64,000 bases of DNA, taken from Enterococcus_D entomosocium. Its GTDB lineage: Bacteria > Bacillota > Bacilli > Lactobacillales > Enterococcaceae. The position numbers were made by a program, and so were the translations under genes. Positions within the stretch are counted from its first letter, which is position 1; the number at the start of each line of letters is the position of its first letter. The notes below the pieces were generated by a model. It was given only the letters and a program-made list of their open reading frames with translations, was not told where the DNA came from and did not search any database. The stretch lies in NCBI RefSeq assembly GCF_030441895.1, contig NZ_JARJAS010000010.1. One strand, given 5' to 3'. This document shows, piece after piece, positions 51,806-61,522 of this stretch.

Positions 51806-52675
51806 ATGGGAAAGCCGTTAATAAAGACTTTGACTGTTTTAGCCGTTGGTATTGGCGCCGTTGCAATTTGTTTTATTGGTTACCGACAAAATAACCAAAG
51901 GCAATATCAGCAGCGAGTCGAATATGCACAGACAGCGATTGCAAGCGAGCGAGAGCGCTTGAATGAACTGTCCGGAGAAATTACTGGTATGTACAGCAAC
52001 GAAGAGCAAACGTTTTTACGAAGTGATCTTAGCGAAGAAGAGGTTTTGAAAACTGTCGCGAAACTATCAGCAGTAAAAGTATCTGCAGATGATTACGGAA
52101 TCGAAGAGAGCGCATTACCGAGCGAATCTGTTGAGATTCAAGAAAAGAAACAAGCGCTGGATGATCAACTAAAAGAGATCGAGGCAAAAGTGAAAGTACA
52201 AGCTAATACAGCAGCGCTGTTTACTGAAGGTGTTTCGAATTGGCAAGTTGCTGAGAACAATGTCACTATTAAAGAGGATCTAAAAGAAACGGACTTAGGG
52301 AATGTCCGTGAGGATTTAAATTTTCTTGAAGATGGTCCGTGGAAAGACCTTGTTTCTGCTTATTTAGAGTTTGCGACCACTCAATTGGATCGCATTACAC
52401 AAATTCAAGCCAGCTTGAATGCTATGCTGCAAGATAATGTTGTAACTAGCGAAGCGACTTTGGATGGCTATTTAGCTCTGATTGACAGCATCAATCAAGT
52501 GCGAAATCAAGTACTTAAAGATTCTTTTACAGAGTCCGCTAATTCAATTGCGGCTCAAATGGGGTATACAGGCTATACCAGTTATATTCCCTCAGCTTCA
52601 ACTGAAAGTTATTCTGACGATACATCAACAGGAGACGGTACTGGAACAGAGACAAGTTCAGCGTCTTACTATTAA
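51806..52675 (+). CDS. Membrane-anchored extracytoplasmic protein, unknown, capsule gene 1
   Basis: A 289-residue protein: one N-terminal helix (~7-25), then an extracytoplasmic region rich in coiled coil (~30-60 and ~95-135), a helical domain (FLEDGPWKDLVSAYLEF, ~180-245), and a Ser/Thr/Gly/Asp/Tyr-rich tail ending ASYY. No recognised domain. Start at 51806 follows AGGGAG; a GTG at 51800 is less well placed. It is the first gene of the operon, 49 bases before the LCP gene; a role in assembly or attachment of the polymer is possible but unproven. Confidence 0.82.
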   Translation: MGKPLIKTLTVLAVGIGAVAICFIGYRQNNQRQYQQRVEYAQTAIASERERLNELSGEITGMYSNEEQTFLRSDLSEEEVLKTVAKLSAVKVSADDYGIEESALPSESVEIQEKKQALDDQLKEIEAKVKVQANTAALFTEGVSNWQVAENNVTIKEDLKETDLGNVREDLNFLEDGPWKDLVSAYLEFATTQLDRITQIQASLNAMLQDNVVTSEATLDGYLALIDSINQVRNQVLKDSFTESANSIAAQMGYTGYTSYIPSASTESYSDDTSTGDGTGTETSSASYY

Positions 52676-52724
52676 ATAAGATGAAACGTGCTGAAGGAAA
52701 TTTTAGATAACTGGAGGAAAGCAA

Positions 52725-53657
52725 ATGTCAAAAGGAAAAAAAATCTTTTTAATCATCTTTTCAATCGTTGCAGTGTTAGTCATCGGAATGATCGGTGTCG
52801 CTGCAAAATTATATTTTGATGTATCAAACTCAATTCAAGAAACCTATCAATCAGTCGAACGTGATCGAGAAGATCGTCTACGTGAAAATGATGTCGACCT
52901 ATCCCAAAAAGATTCCTTCTCGGTTTTACTGATGGGGATCGATACCGGTGATTTAGGAAGAGTCGAACAAGGACGTTCTGATACCATGATGGTGGCGACC
53001 ATCAGCCCACAAGACAATCAGACGACGGTGGTGAGTATTGGAAGAGATTCCTATGTTGATATCGTTGGACATGGGACGACAGATAAAATTAATCATGCCT
53101 ATGCTTTTGGTGGACCAGCGATGGCAATGAATACCGTAGAAAAATTCTTGGATATTCCGATCGATCATTATGTATCAATCAATATGGCTGGTTTGAAAGA
53201 ATTAGTCGATGCGGTTGGCGGCATTGAAGTTGATAATGAAATCACCTTTTCGCAAGATGGCTTTGATTTTGCTATCGGACGTACATCACTAAATGGCGAA
53301 CAAGCCCTTGCCTATTCAAGAATGCGTTATGAAGATCCAAACGGCGATTATGGACGTCAAGAACGCCAACGTAAAATCGTTGAAGGGATCGTTAAGAAAG
53401 TCTTGAGTCTTGATGGAATCACCCAATATCAAACGATCTTAAATGCCGTTGAGCAAAACATGAAGACAGATATGAGTTTCGATGACATGCGAACCTTAGC
53501 ATTTAATTATCGCAGTGCCTTTCAAACGATCAAACAAGATCAGTTGCAAGGGGAAGGATTCATGCAAGACGGCATCTCATATCAGCGTGTGAGTGACGAA
53601 GAACTAGCAAGAGTTCAAAAAGAGTTGAAAGCTCAACTAAATCTAGAGAATGAATAG
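52725..53657 (+). CDS. LytR-CpsA-Psr (LCP) family capsule attachment protein
   Basis: A 310-residue LCP protein: N-terminal helix (~6-28) and LCP core with FSVLLMGIDTGD, GRSDTMMVATISP, SIGRDSYVDI and NGEQALAYSRMRYEDPNGDYGRQERQ. In capsule loci LCP proteins transfer the finished polymer to peptidoglycan. RBS GGAGGAAAG. Lacks the Gly/Tyr tail of the paralogue at 32460. Confidence 0.94.
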   Translation: MSKGKKIFLIIFSIVAVLVIGMIGVAAKLYFDVSNSIQETYQSVERDREDRLRENDVDLSQKDSFSVLLMGIDTGDLGRVEQGRSDTMMVATISPQDNQTTVVSIGRDSYVDIVGHGTTDKINHAYAFGGPAMAMNTVEKFLDIPIDHYVSINMAGLKELVDAVGGIEVDNEITFSQDGFDFAIGRTSLNGEQALAYSRMRYEDPNGDYGRQERQRKIVEGIVKKVLSLDGITQYQTILNAVEQNMKTDMSFDDMRTLAFNYRSAFQTIKQDQLQGEGFMQDGISYQRVSDEELARVQKELKAQLNLENE

Positions 53658-53672
53658 GAAAGTGGAGAAAAG

Positions 53673-54452
53673 ATGGAAGAAACAATTAGCTTAAAAGAAA
53701 TATTCGCAATTCTACGGAAACACTTAGCTGCTATTTTTATTTCAATGTTTGCTGGTTTAGCTTTAGCAGGGATATTCACCTTCTTTGTCATTACACCGAA
53801 ATACAGTTCACAAGCTCAGTTGATTGTGACATTGCCTCAATCCGAAACTACCAATGCCAACGATGTGAATACAAACTTGCAAATGATCAATACGTATAAG
53901 GATATGATTGTCAGTGACTTGGTTATGACACAAGTAAAGGATCGTTTGGAGTCTGAAAATAACCTTGACTTGACTGTCGGACAATTGAAAGAATCCATTT
54001 CAATCAACCAGTCACAGAACTCACAAATGTTTTCCATTCAGGCAACTAGTACCAATGCAGTGTCAGCGCAAAATATTGCCAACACAACAGCATTGGTCTT
54101 TCAAGAAAATGCTCAAGATGTTATGAATGTTGATAAAATCTCAATCATTTCAAGTGCGGTAGCTAGTACTACACCAGTTTCACCTAACAACAAACTAAAT
54201 TTAGCCATTGGTCTGGTATTAGGGATCATGGTCGGTGTCGGTTTAGCCTTCTTATTGGAGCTACTAGATCGAACTGTCAAAGATGATAAATTTGTAACCG
54301 AAACATTAGGCTTTACCGTATTAGGTACTGTACCCCAAATGTCACCAAAAGAATTGGCTGCGACCATTCAGAAAAAGCCAAGCGCACCATTTATTAAGAA
54401 ACCACAAGGCGACAAAACGGCAGAATCACGCCGTAGTCGTAGCCGGGTCTAG
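53673..54452 (+). CDS. cpsC: Capsule chain-length regulator / kinase adaptor (Wzd/CpsC)
   Basis: A 259-residue Wzz-family protein: helix ~20-40, extracytoplasmic region with the ITPKYSSQAQLIV and QMINTYKDMIVS segments, second helix ~172-195 preceded by the proline-rich TTPVSPNNKLN motif, then a cytoplasmic basic tail (SRRSRSRV) that should activate the downstream kinase. RBS GTGGAG. Stop overlaps the ribosome site of the next gene. Confidence 0.94.
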   Translation: MEETISLKEIFAILRKHLAAIFISMFAGLALAGIFTFFVITPKYSSQAQLIVTLPQSETTNANDVNTNLQMINTYKDMIVSDLVMTQVKDRLESENNLDLTVGQLKESISINQSQNSQMFSIQATSTNAVSAQNIANTTALVFQENAQDVMNVDKISIISSAVASTTPVSPNNKLNLAIGLVLGIMVGVGLAFLLELLDRTVKDDKFVTETLGFTVLGTVPQMSPKELAATIQKKPSAPFIKKPQGDKTAESRRSRSRV

Positions 54453-54461
54453 GAGGGAACA

Positions 54462-55169
54462 ATGATGGCAAAAAAACAAGAACGTACTGGGACACAGACA
54501 CATGCAGTAAGCTTGATCACGCTAATTGATCCTTCTTCGCCAATCTCAGAGCAATATCGTACGATTCGTACAAACATTCAATTTGCATCTTCAGCAGATA
54601 AACAAATTAAGACCATTGTCGTTACTTCTTCTGGTCCAGGGGAAGGCAAATCGACAACTTCAGCTAATCTAGCGGTTGTTTTTGCAAAATCAGGACAACG
54701 GGTATTGTTAGTTGATGCCGATATGCGGAAGCCTACTGTATACAAGACATTTAGCTTAAACAATGCGAGTGGATTGAGTACCGTATTAAGTACCTCAACG
54801 AGCGTCCTCGAAGCGGCTCAAAAAACGGTGATCGATAATTTATCTGTCTTAACCAGCGGACCAAAACCACCAAATCCATCTGAGCTACTTGGGTCAGCAC
54901 GAATGAACCAAGTGATGGAAGAAGCGAAAAACCTTTATGATGTGGTTATCTTTGATATGCCACCAGTTGTAGCAGTCACCGATGCACAAATCATGGCATC
55001 TAAAGCAGATGGGACGATCTTAGTGGTTCGAGAAAATGTTGCACGTAAAGAATCCTTAACAAAAGCGAGAGATCTTTTGAATATGGTTCAAGCAAGAATC
55101 ATTGGGGTGGTCTATAACGGTGCCGAACACTCGAAAGATTCAGGTTACTACTATTATTATGGAAATTAA
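54462..55169 (+). CDS. cpsD: Capsule tyrosine kinase (Wze/CpsD)
   Basis: A 235-residue BY-kinase. Walker A is at SSGPGEGKST (K63), Walker A' at LLVDADMRKP (~82-91) and Walker B near DVVIFDMPP. The C-terminal tyrosine cluster DSGYYYYYGN (Y229-Y233) is the autophosphorylation site, acting with the CpsC tail to control polymer length and export. ATG at 54462 or 54465; AGGAGG fits both. Confidence 0.95.
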   Translation: MMAKKQERTGTQTHAVSLITLIDPSSPISEQYRTIRTNIQFASSADKQIKTIVVTSSGPGEGKSTTSANLAVVFAKSGQRVLLVDADMRKPTVYKTFSLNNASGLSTVLSTSTSVLEAAQKTVIDNLSVLTSGPKPPNPSELLGSARMNQVMEEAKNLYDVVIFDMPPVVAVTDAQIMASKADGTILVVRENVARKESLTKARDLLNMVQARIIGVVYNGAEHSKDSGYYYYYGN

Positions 55170-55192
55170 TTAATTTGAAGGAGACGAGAGAA

Positions 55193-55957
55193 ATGATTGA
55201 TTTACATTGCCACATTTTACCAGGAATTGATGATGGTGCAGAAGACATCACTGCGAGCATTGCTATGGCTGAAAAAGCGATTAGCCAAGGGATTACGCAT
55301 ATTCTTTGTACCCCACATCATAACAATGGAAAATACCGCAATCCGAAGTCAGAGGTCATTTCTCTCGTTACTTCTTTACAAGAAGAATTAGACGCACGGA
55401 ACCTGCCCTTGACAGTACTTGAGGGACAAGAGGTGAGAATAACAGGAGATTTAATTGAGGATATACAGAAAAATGACATCCTTTTTACAGATCTTGATGA
55501 TACGTATATCTTGATAGAATTTCCTACGATTGAAGTGCCTACGTATGCAGAACAAATATTCTTCGATTTACTACAGCTGGGAAAGATTCCAGTCATTGTC
55601 CACCCCGAGCGGAATGCTCATTTTAGAAAAGACCCTAACAATCTCATCCCTTTTTTAGATATGGGCTGTTTAGCTCAGTTAACTGCGCCAAGTTATGTCG
55701 GCGTATTTGGAAAAGAGATCCAAAAAACCGCAAAAACAATGGTTGAACATAATCTTGTTCAGATGGTCGCTTCGGATGCCCATGGCGTCACAAAACGCAC
55801 CTTTAATTTGAAAGAAGCTTATGAGCAAATTGAGCAAGATTTTGGCATGCTCAAAGTAACCTTGATGAAACAAGTAGCAAAAGATTTGATAAATGGGGAT
55901 CAAATCAGTTTTCCAGCTTTTACAGAAGTGAAAAAAAAGAAATTCGGGTTATTTTAG
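55193..55957 (+). CDS. cpsB: PHP-family protein tyrosine phosphatase (Wzh/CpsB)
   Basis: A 254-residue metal-dependent phosphatase of the PHP fold that dephosphorylates CpsD. Metal ligands are visible in DLHCHILPGIDDG, TPHHNNG, VHPERN and SDAHG. Start at 55193 follows AAGGAG; an ATG-like codon at 55175 in the same frame is unlikely. Confidence 0.94.
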   Translation: MIDLHCHILPGIDDGAEDITASIAMAEKAISQGITHILCTPHHNNGKYRNPKSEVISLVTSLQEELDARNLPLTVLEGQEVRITGDLIEDIQKNDILFTDLDDTYILIEFPTIEVPTYAEQIFFDLLQLGKIPVIVHPERNAHFRKDPNNLIPFLDMGCLAQLTAPSYVGVFGKEIQKTAKTMVEHNLVQMVASDAHGVTKRTFNLKEAYEQIEQDFGMLKVTLMKQVAKDLINGDQISFPAFTEVKKKKFGLF

Positions 55958-55969
55958 GGGGCAACTGGG

Positions 55970-57787
55970 TTGTTTGAATTAACGAGAAGAAGAAAAATTG
56001 TAACTTTGATAGTTGTAGATAGTTTATTGATCATAGCAGCGAATATAGCAGCAGTTTATTTTATGAAACCCTTTGTGGCGATTCCAAAAGAATTTACATT
56101 GATGTCGGTGAGTCTGTCTGTAGGTTTCTACCTTTTTTATGGTTCCGTGTTTCGTGTTTTTTCTCGGATCAATCGTTACACGAACTTGAAAGAAATGATC
56201 GCTATCTTCTTGGCTGTATCATGCAGCGCTTTTACTTGTAACGTGATCTTGTTTTTCGGTGATGAAACCTATAGCATGCGCTTAGTGATCTTTACGTACT
56301 TTCTTTCGCTCTTTTTGATCATTGCTAGTCGATTGATATGGCGGATCTATATAGAAAGAAAAAACATGAGAGGGGCATCCAATGAGGTTGTTAAGAATAC
56401 CTTGATCGTCGGCGCAGGTGAAGGCGGCAGAATTCTTTATAATAGCTTTGTAGGTTCGAAAACGGCAAGTGACATTAATATTATCGGATTTGTCGATGAT
56501 GATCCGAATAAACGAAACACTTATCTTTCTGGAAAAAAAGTCTTGGGTTGTATCAGTGATTTACCTGATTTGATTCAAAAGTATGAGATCAATATGGTTA
56601 CGATCGCTATTCCATCCTTGTCACGGAAAAAATTGCGGAGTATTTTTAGCTTAATTGAACCTTTGCATGTCAAAGTCAACACGATGCCATCAATGGAAGA
56701 AATCGCCTCTGGAAAAATCAGCACCTCACGTTTGAAGAAAATCGATGTCGTTGATTTGCTAGGGAGAGATGAAGTCAAATTGGATATCGACTCCATCAAA
56801 GATCAAATTACTGGAAAGACGATATTAGTGACTGGTGCTGGTGGATCGATCGGTTCCGAAATCTGTCGCCAAGTGATTCAATTCAATCCTAAAAAACTAG
56901 TTTTGTTGGGACATGGAGAAAACTCGATTTACTTAATTGACCGTGAGTTGAAAATCAATTTTAAAGACAATATTACCGAAATCGTTCCTGTTATAGCCGA
57001 TATACAAGATCGAGAAAAGATGTTTGAAATCATGAAGGAAGTCAAACCGGATATCGTTTATCATGCGGCAGCCCATAAACACGTACCGTTGATGGAATAC
57101 AATCCTAAAGAGGCAGTCAAAAATAATATTTACGGAACCAAGAATACTGCTGAAGCTGCCAAAGCCGCGAAAGTGAAGAACTTCGTAATGGTCTCTACAG
57201 ATAAGGCCAATAACCCTCCTAACGTCATGGGAGCGACAAAACGCATCTCTGAGATGATTGTTACCGGCTTAAATGAAAAAGGGTGCACGAAATTTTCTGC
57301 TGTGCGTTTTGGCAATGTATTAGGTTCAAGAGGCAGTGTGATTCCAGTATTCCGTGAACAAATAGCAAAAGGTGGACCAATCACAGTAACTGATTTTCGT
57401 ATGACTCGCTATTTCATGACGATCCCAGAAGCTAGTCGCTTGGTTATTCAGTCAGGGGCACTTGCTAAAGGTGGCGAAATCTTCATTTTAGATATGGGCG
57501 AACCGGTGAAGATTGTTGATCTTGCGAAGAACATGATTCGTCTAAGTGGTTATAGCGAAGAAGAGATTGAGATTATTGAAACTGGGATTCGACCTGGGGA
57601 AAAATTATATGAAGAGCTTTTGCTGGATAAAGAACGAAATGATAAAGCAGTCTTTGAGAAAATTTTTGTTGGGAATATCAAAGGATATTCATTGGAAGAG
57701 GTACTTTGTTTTGTAGAAGCACTTCCTAAAGACAGTGCTACATTGGCTAATGAAATTGTGAAATTTGCAAATGCTTCAAACAAATAG
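55970..57787 (+). CDS. Membrane-bound NDP-sugar 4,6-dehydratase (CapD/PglF-like)
   Basis: A 605-residue protein with four helices in ~1-115, a Rossmann segment (VGAGEGGRILY, ~142 on) and an SDR domain from ~285 (GAGGSIGSEI at G289). VSTDKANNPPNVMGATKR carries the active-site region typical of PglF/CapD UDP-GlcNAc 4,6-dehydratases. It starts with TTG at 55970 after AGGGGG. Provides a 4-keto-6-deoxy sugar precursor, perhaps the first sugar of the repeat unit. It is the last gene with core-like base composition. Confidence 0.92.
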   Translation: MFELTRRRKIVTLIVVDSLLIIAANIAAVYFMKPFVAIPKEFTLMSVSLSVGFYLFYGSVFRVFSRINRYTNLKEMIAIFLAVSCSAFTCNVILFFGDETYSMRLVIFTYFLSLFLIIASRLIWRIYIERKNMRGASNEVVKNTLIVGAGEGGRILYNSFVGSKTASDINIIGFVDDDPNKRNTYLSGKKVLGCISDLPDLIQKYEINMVTIAIPSLSRKKLRSIFSLIEPLHVKVNTMPSMEEIASGKISTSRLKKIDVVDLLGRDEVKLDIDSIKDQITGKTILVTGAGGSIGSEICRQVIQFNPKKLVLLGHGENSIYLIDRELKINFKDNITEIVPVIADIQDREKMFEIMKEVKPDIVYHAAAHKHVPLMEYNPKEAVKNNIYGTKNTAEAAKAAKVKNFVMVSTDKANNPPNVMGATKRISEMIVTGLNEKGCTKFSAVRFGNVLGSRGSVIPVFREQIAKGGPITVTDFRMTRYFMTIPEASRLVIQSGALAKGGEIFILDMGEPVKIVDLAKNMIRLSGYSEEEIEIIETGIRPGEKLYEELLLDKERNDKAVFEKIFVGNIKGYSLEEVLCFVEALPKDSATLANEIVKFANASNK

Positions 57788-57796
57788 GAGTGGGTT

Positions 57797-58414
57797 TTGT
57801 TGTATAAGGATGGAATGAAAAGAATTATAGATTTTCTATTATCGCTAATAGGGATAATTGTTTTATCACCAGTACTATTACTATTATGTCTAGCGATAAA
57901 AATCGATTCAAAGGGTCCCATTATATTTAAACAAAAACGGGTTGGAAAGAATAAAACCTATTTTAATATTTATAAATTCAGAACAATGAAGATTGATACA
58001 CCAAAAGAAATGCCAACACATCTTTTAGAAGACCCTGATTTTTATATCACAAAGGTCGGAAAATTTTTAAGAAAAACAAGTTTAGATGAACTGCCTCAGT
58101 TGTTCAATATTATCAAAGGTGATATGGCTGTCATTGGGCCTCGTCCAGCGCTATGGAATCAATATGATTTGATTGAAGAACGTGATAAGTATGGGGCAAA
58201 TAATATTCGACCAGGATTGACTGGGTTGGCTCAAATTAGTGGTCGAGACGAGTTGGAAATTAAACAAAAAGCTCTTTTAGATGGGAATTATACTGAAAGC
58301 ATTTCACCCTCTATGGATCTGAAGTGTTTTCTTGGAACGATTGTTTCTGTTTTTAAAAGTGAGGGTGTTATAGAAGGCGGAACAAGTAGTATTAAGAAGG
58401 AGGATGGGCAATGA
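57797..58414 (+). CDS. Undecaprenyl-phosphate sugar phosphotransferase (priming)
   Basis: A 205-residue bacterial sugar transferase (PF02397): one N-terminal re-entrant helix (~8-32), KRVGKNKTYFNIYKFRTM, DELPQLFNIIKGDMAVIGPRPAL and GLTGLAQISGRDEL. Moves sugar-1-phosphate from UDP-sugar to undecaprenyl phosphate to begin the repeat unit, probably a FucNAc or diacetamido sugar. Start TTG at 57797 follows AGGAG; ATG at 57815 would shorten it by six residues. Confidence 0.93.
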   Translation: MLYKDGMKRIIDFLLSLIGIIVLSPVLLLLCLAIKIDSKGPIIFKQKRVGKNKTYFNIYKFRTMKIDTPKEMPTHLLEDPDFYITKVGKFLRKTSLDELPQLFNIIKGDMAVIGPRPALWNQYDLIEERDKYGANNIRPGLTGLAQISGRDELEIKQKALLDGNYTESISPSMDLKCFLGTIVSVFKSEGVIEGGTSSIKKEDGQ

Positions 58415-59277
58415 AGCGTATCCTCATCACAGGAGAGAATAGCTATATTGGTACATCATTTAAAACATGGATAGAGCAATATAAAGAATATTATCAAATT
58501 GAAACGATTAGTGTTAGGGAGAGTACTTGGAAAGATGTTGATTTTTCTGTATATGATGTTTTGATTCATCTTGCAGCTATTGTTCACGTCAAAGAAAAGA
58601 ATGAAGAATTGTATTACAAAGTAAATCGTGATTTAGCTATTAAAGTAGCAGAAAAAGCAAAGAAAGAACATGTACAGCATTTTATTTTTTTTAGCACGAT
58701 GTCTGTTTTCGGAGTAGAGAGCGGAGCTATTTCTGCAGAAACTAAAATAAATCCTACAACACCGTATGGTAAATCTAAGAGAGAAGCTGAGATACAGATC
58801 GAAAGGTTAGCAACTGATTCTTTCAATGTAGCGATAATCAGACCTCCTATGATTTACGGTCCGCAATGTGTTGGAAATTACCAAAGATTATCAAATGTGG
58901 CAAAAAAAACTATTGTATTTCCTAAAGTAAACAACAAGAGAAGTATGCTTTATATTGATAATCTCCATTGCTTTGTCAAAGTAATTATAGATAATCAGTT
59001 AAATGGAACGTTCCATCCACAGAACAAAGTGCTCGTCAACACGTCTTTAATGGTAAATGAGATCGCAAAATTTCATAGAAGAAACATATATTTAATAAAA
59101 GGGTTCGATACCCTTATTTCTAAACTTTCGGAGCATAGCAACTTACTTCAAAAAGTTTTTGGCACGCTCTTCTATGATTCAACCCTGGAGGGTTATCCAG
59201 AATCGATTTTTAATAATGTGAAATTTGATTATCAAATCAGAGACTTTAAGGCTAGTATTGAGGAGAGTGAAAAGTGA
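58411..59277 (+). CDS. SDR-family NAD-dependent epimerase/dehydratase
   Basis: A 288-residue short-chain dehydrogenase of the WcaG/GalE kind: ITGENSYIGTS (glycine motif degenerate: GxNSYIG), FSTMSVFG with catalytic S, and PYGKSKREAE with the YxxxK pair. It overlaps the previous gene as ATGA. Likely a 4-ketoreductase acting on the dehydratase product, but the sugar is unknown. AT-rich relative to the operon start. Confidence 0.88.
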   Translation: MKRILITGENSYIGTSFKTWIEQYKEYYQIETISVRESTWKDVDFSVYDVLIHLAAIVHVKEKNEELYYKVNRDLAIKVAEKAKKEHVQHFIFFSTMSVFGVESGAISAETKINPTTPYGKSKREAEIQIERLATDSFNVAIIRPPMIYGPQCVGNYQRLSNVAKKTIVFPKVNNKRSMLYIDNLHCFVKVIIDNQLNGTFHPQNKVLVNTSLMVNEIAKFHRRNIYLIKGFDTLISKLSEHSNLLQKVFGTLFYDSTLEGYPESIFNNVKFDYQIRDFKASIEESEK

Positions 59278-60497
59278 AAAGAGATATACTATTTATGTGC
59301 CAATTCTTTTATCCAGAGTATGTTTCTTCGGCACTCTTACCTTATCAGACTGCTCAAGGATTAAGTAAAGCAGGTCTAACAGTCGATGTCCTATGCGGTT
59401 ATCCTCGAGAATATACACAAAAAAATGAAAAAATACCAGTTAACGAAAAAATCGACGATATGACGGTTTATCGAAAAAAATATATCCAACTTGGCAGAAA
59501 GAATTTTTTAAGTAGACTAATAAATTACTTTTCATTTACATTCACAATATTATTGAATGTACGGATGTGTAGAAATTACAAAACAATCATTGTCTATTCA
59601 AACCCACCTATTTTGCCTGTAATATCCATTATTGCAAAAAAACTTTATGGATGTAAAATTGTTTTTGTTGCATATGATCTTTATCCTGAAATTGCTGAAA
59701 GAACAGATACGATTAGGAAGAATAGTTTTATTTCTAGATTTATGCGAAAAATAAATGAACGATTATATCCGGAAGCATCAAATATTGTGGCTTTGTCAAA
59801 TGACATGAAATCGTATATTAAAAAAAATAGGAACATTGATCCAGAAAGAATAATAGTAATACCAAATTGGGCAACAGAAGAAAAATCATTGAATAAACTA
59901 GTGACACCGGAGTTCATAGAGATAAGTAATAAGTATCCACTCATAGTTTCTTATTTTGGTAATATGGGAACGGCACAGGATATGGATACCATTTTGAAGA
60001 CAATTTCTGATGAACGTATTGCTAAAGAAAAAATCGCCTTTTTATTTGCTGGTCACGGCAATAAGAAAAAAGAAATATCAGAAGTCATCGCAGAAAAAAG
60101 TCTAAAGAATTGCTTTATGTTTGATTATTTAAGTGGGAATGAATTTAATGATGCTTTAAGCATTACTTCTATATTTATTGTTTCACTTGAAGATGGTCTC
60201 TCTGGATTAGCAGTTCCTAGTAAAACATACAGTTATTATCAAGCCGAAAAACCAGTAATTGCGATCATGGATACGAACACTGACATTGCTCGTGAATTAT
60301 TATTAAATAACGCAGGGATCGCAGTGGATAATGGAGACTCGGAAGAATTAATAAGTAGTTTATTGACTTTAAATAATGATAAAACAACACTTCGCTCTAT
60401 GAGTAAGAATATGTCAACCAAAGTTTCCAAAAACTATTGTAGAAATATTCAAATTCAAAAATACATTAAATTATTCAAAAGAATATTGGAGGAATAA
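59274..60497 (+). CDS. Glycosyltransferase, GT4-like (WbuB type)
   Basis: A 407-residue GT-B enzyme: N-terminal domain beginning CQFFYPEYVSSALLPYQTAQGLSKAG, C-terminal GT4 domain (~220-400) with SYFGNMGTAQDMDT and the GLSGLAVPSKTYSYYQAEKPVIA phosphate-binding region. Resembles WbuB/WcaI transferases, which often add L-FucNAc. GTG start at 59274, overlapping the previous gene by four bases. Confidence 0.9.
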   Translation: MKRDILFMCQFFYPEYVSSALLPYQTAQGLSKAGLTVDVLCGYPREYTQKNEKIPVNEKIDDMTVYRKKYIQLGRKNFLSRLINYFSFTFTILLNVRMCRNYKTIIVYSNPPILPVISIIAKKLYGCKIVFVAYDLYPEIAERTDTIRKNSFISRFMRKINERLYPEASNIVALSNDMKSYIKKNRNIDPERIIVIPNWATEEKSLNKLVTPEFIEISNKYPLIVSYFGNMGTAQDMDTILKTISDERIAKEKIAFLFAGHGNKKKEISEVIAEKSLKNCFMFDYLSGNEFNDALSITSIFIVSLEDGLSGLAVPSKTYSYYQAEKPVIAIMDTNTDIARELLLNNAGIAVDNGDSEELISSLLTLNNDKTTLRSMSKNMSTKVSKNYCRNIQIQKYIKLFKRILEE

Positions 60498-60499
60498 AA

Positions 60500-61522
60500 G
60501 TGTTTAATAATAAAGTGTTATTAATAACAGGTGGTACAGGTTCATTTGGTAATGCAGTAATGAAAAGATTTTTAGACTCCGATATAAAAGAAATCCGTAT
60601 CTTCTCTCGAGATGAAAAGAAACAAGATGATATGAGAAAGAAATACAACAATGACAAATTGAAATTTTATATTGGGGATGTACGCGATATAAATAGTGTT
60701 AAAAATGCAATGTACGGAGTAGATTACATATTTCATGCGGCTGCTTTAAAACAAGTTCCTTCATGTGAATTCTTTCCGATGGAAGCTGTTAAAACAAATG
60801 TCATGGGTACGGATAATGTTGTGACAGCTGCTGTTGAGATGGGGGTAAAAAAAGTTATTTGTCTTTCAACAGATAAAGCAGCTTATCCAATCAACGCAAT
60901 GGGGATTTCAAAGGCAATGATGGAGAAGGTTTTTGTAGCAAAAGCAAAAACTGTGGCAGATGAAAATACAATGATTTGCGGAACTCGTTATGGTAATGTC
61001 ATGGCATCCAGAGGTTCTGTGATTCCATTATTTATTGAGCAAATAAAAGCAGGAAAACCGTTAACTGTTACGGACCCGGGCATGACTAGATTCTTGATGA
61101 GTTTAGAAGAAGCAGTTGAATTAGTTGTTTTTGCATTTCAAAATGCAAAAGCAGGAGACATCATGGTTCAAAAATCTCCTGCGTCAACGGTAGGTGATCT
61201 AGCACAAGCAGTGAAAGAACTTTTTAAAGTTGAAAATGAGATTCAAATTATAGGCACCCGTCATGGTGAGAAAAGATATGAAACGCTTCTTACAAAAGAA
61301 GAATATCTCGTTGCGAAAGATATGGGCGGCTTCTATCGTGTACCAGCCGATACTAGAGATCTTAATTACGAGAAATATTTTAGCGAAGGCAGTACCGAAT
61401 TGACACACGAAGGCGAATACAATTCTGATAATACGGAACGACTATCTGTAGAACAAATCAAGGAAAAATTATTAGCATTAGATTATGTTCAAGAAGAGTT
61501 GAAAGAGTGGAAAAATCGATGA
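60500..61522 (+). CDS. capE: UDP-GlcNAc 4,6-dehydratase/5-epimerase (CapE/FnlA-like)
   Basis: A 340-residue SDR: LITGGTGSFGNAV, HAAALKQVPSCEFFP, LSTDKAAYPINAMGISKAMMEK and GTRYGNVMASRGSVIPLF. Catalyses the first step from UDP-GlcNAc to UDP-L-FucNAc. GTG start at 60500 after GGAGGAATAA. CapF and CapG homologues follow in the same order as in Staphylococcus aureus cap5/cap8. Confidence 0.93.
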   Translation: MFNNKVLLITGGTGSFGNAVMKRFLDSDIKEIRIFSRDEKKQDDMRKKYNNDKLKFYIGDVRDINSVKNAMYGVDYIFHAAALKQVPSCEFFPMEAVKTNVMGTDNVVTAAVEMGVKKVICLSTDKAAYPINAMGISKAMMEKVFVAKAKTVADENTMICGTRYGNVMASRGSVIPLFIEQIKAGKPLTVTDPGMTRFLMSLEEAVELVVFAFQNAKAGDIMVQKSPASTVGDLAQAVKELFKVENEIQIIGTRHGEKRYETLLTKEEYLVAKDMGGFYRVPADTRDLNYEKYFSEGSTELTHEGEYNSDNTERLSVEQIKEKLLALDYVQEELKEWKNR

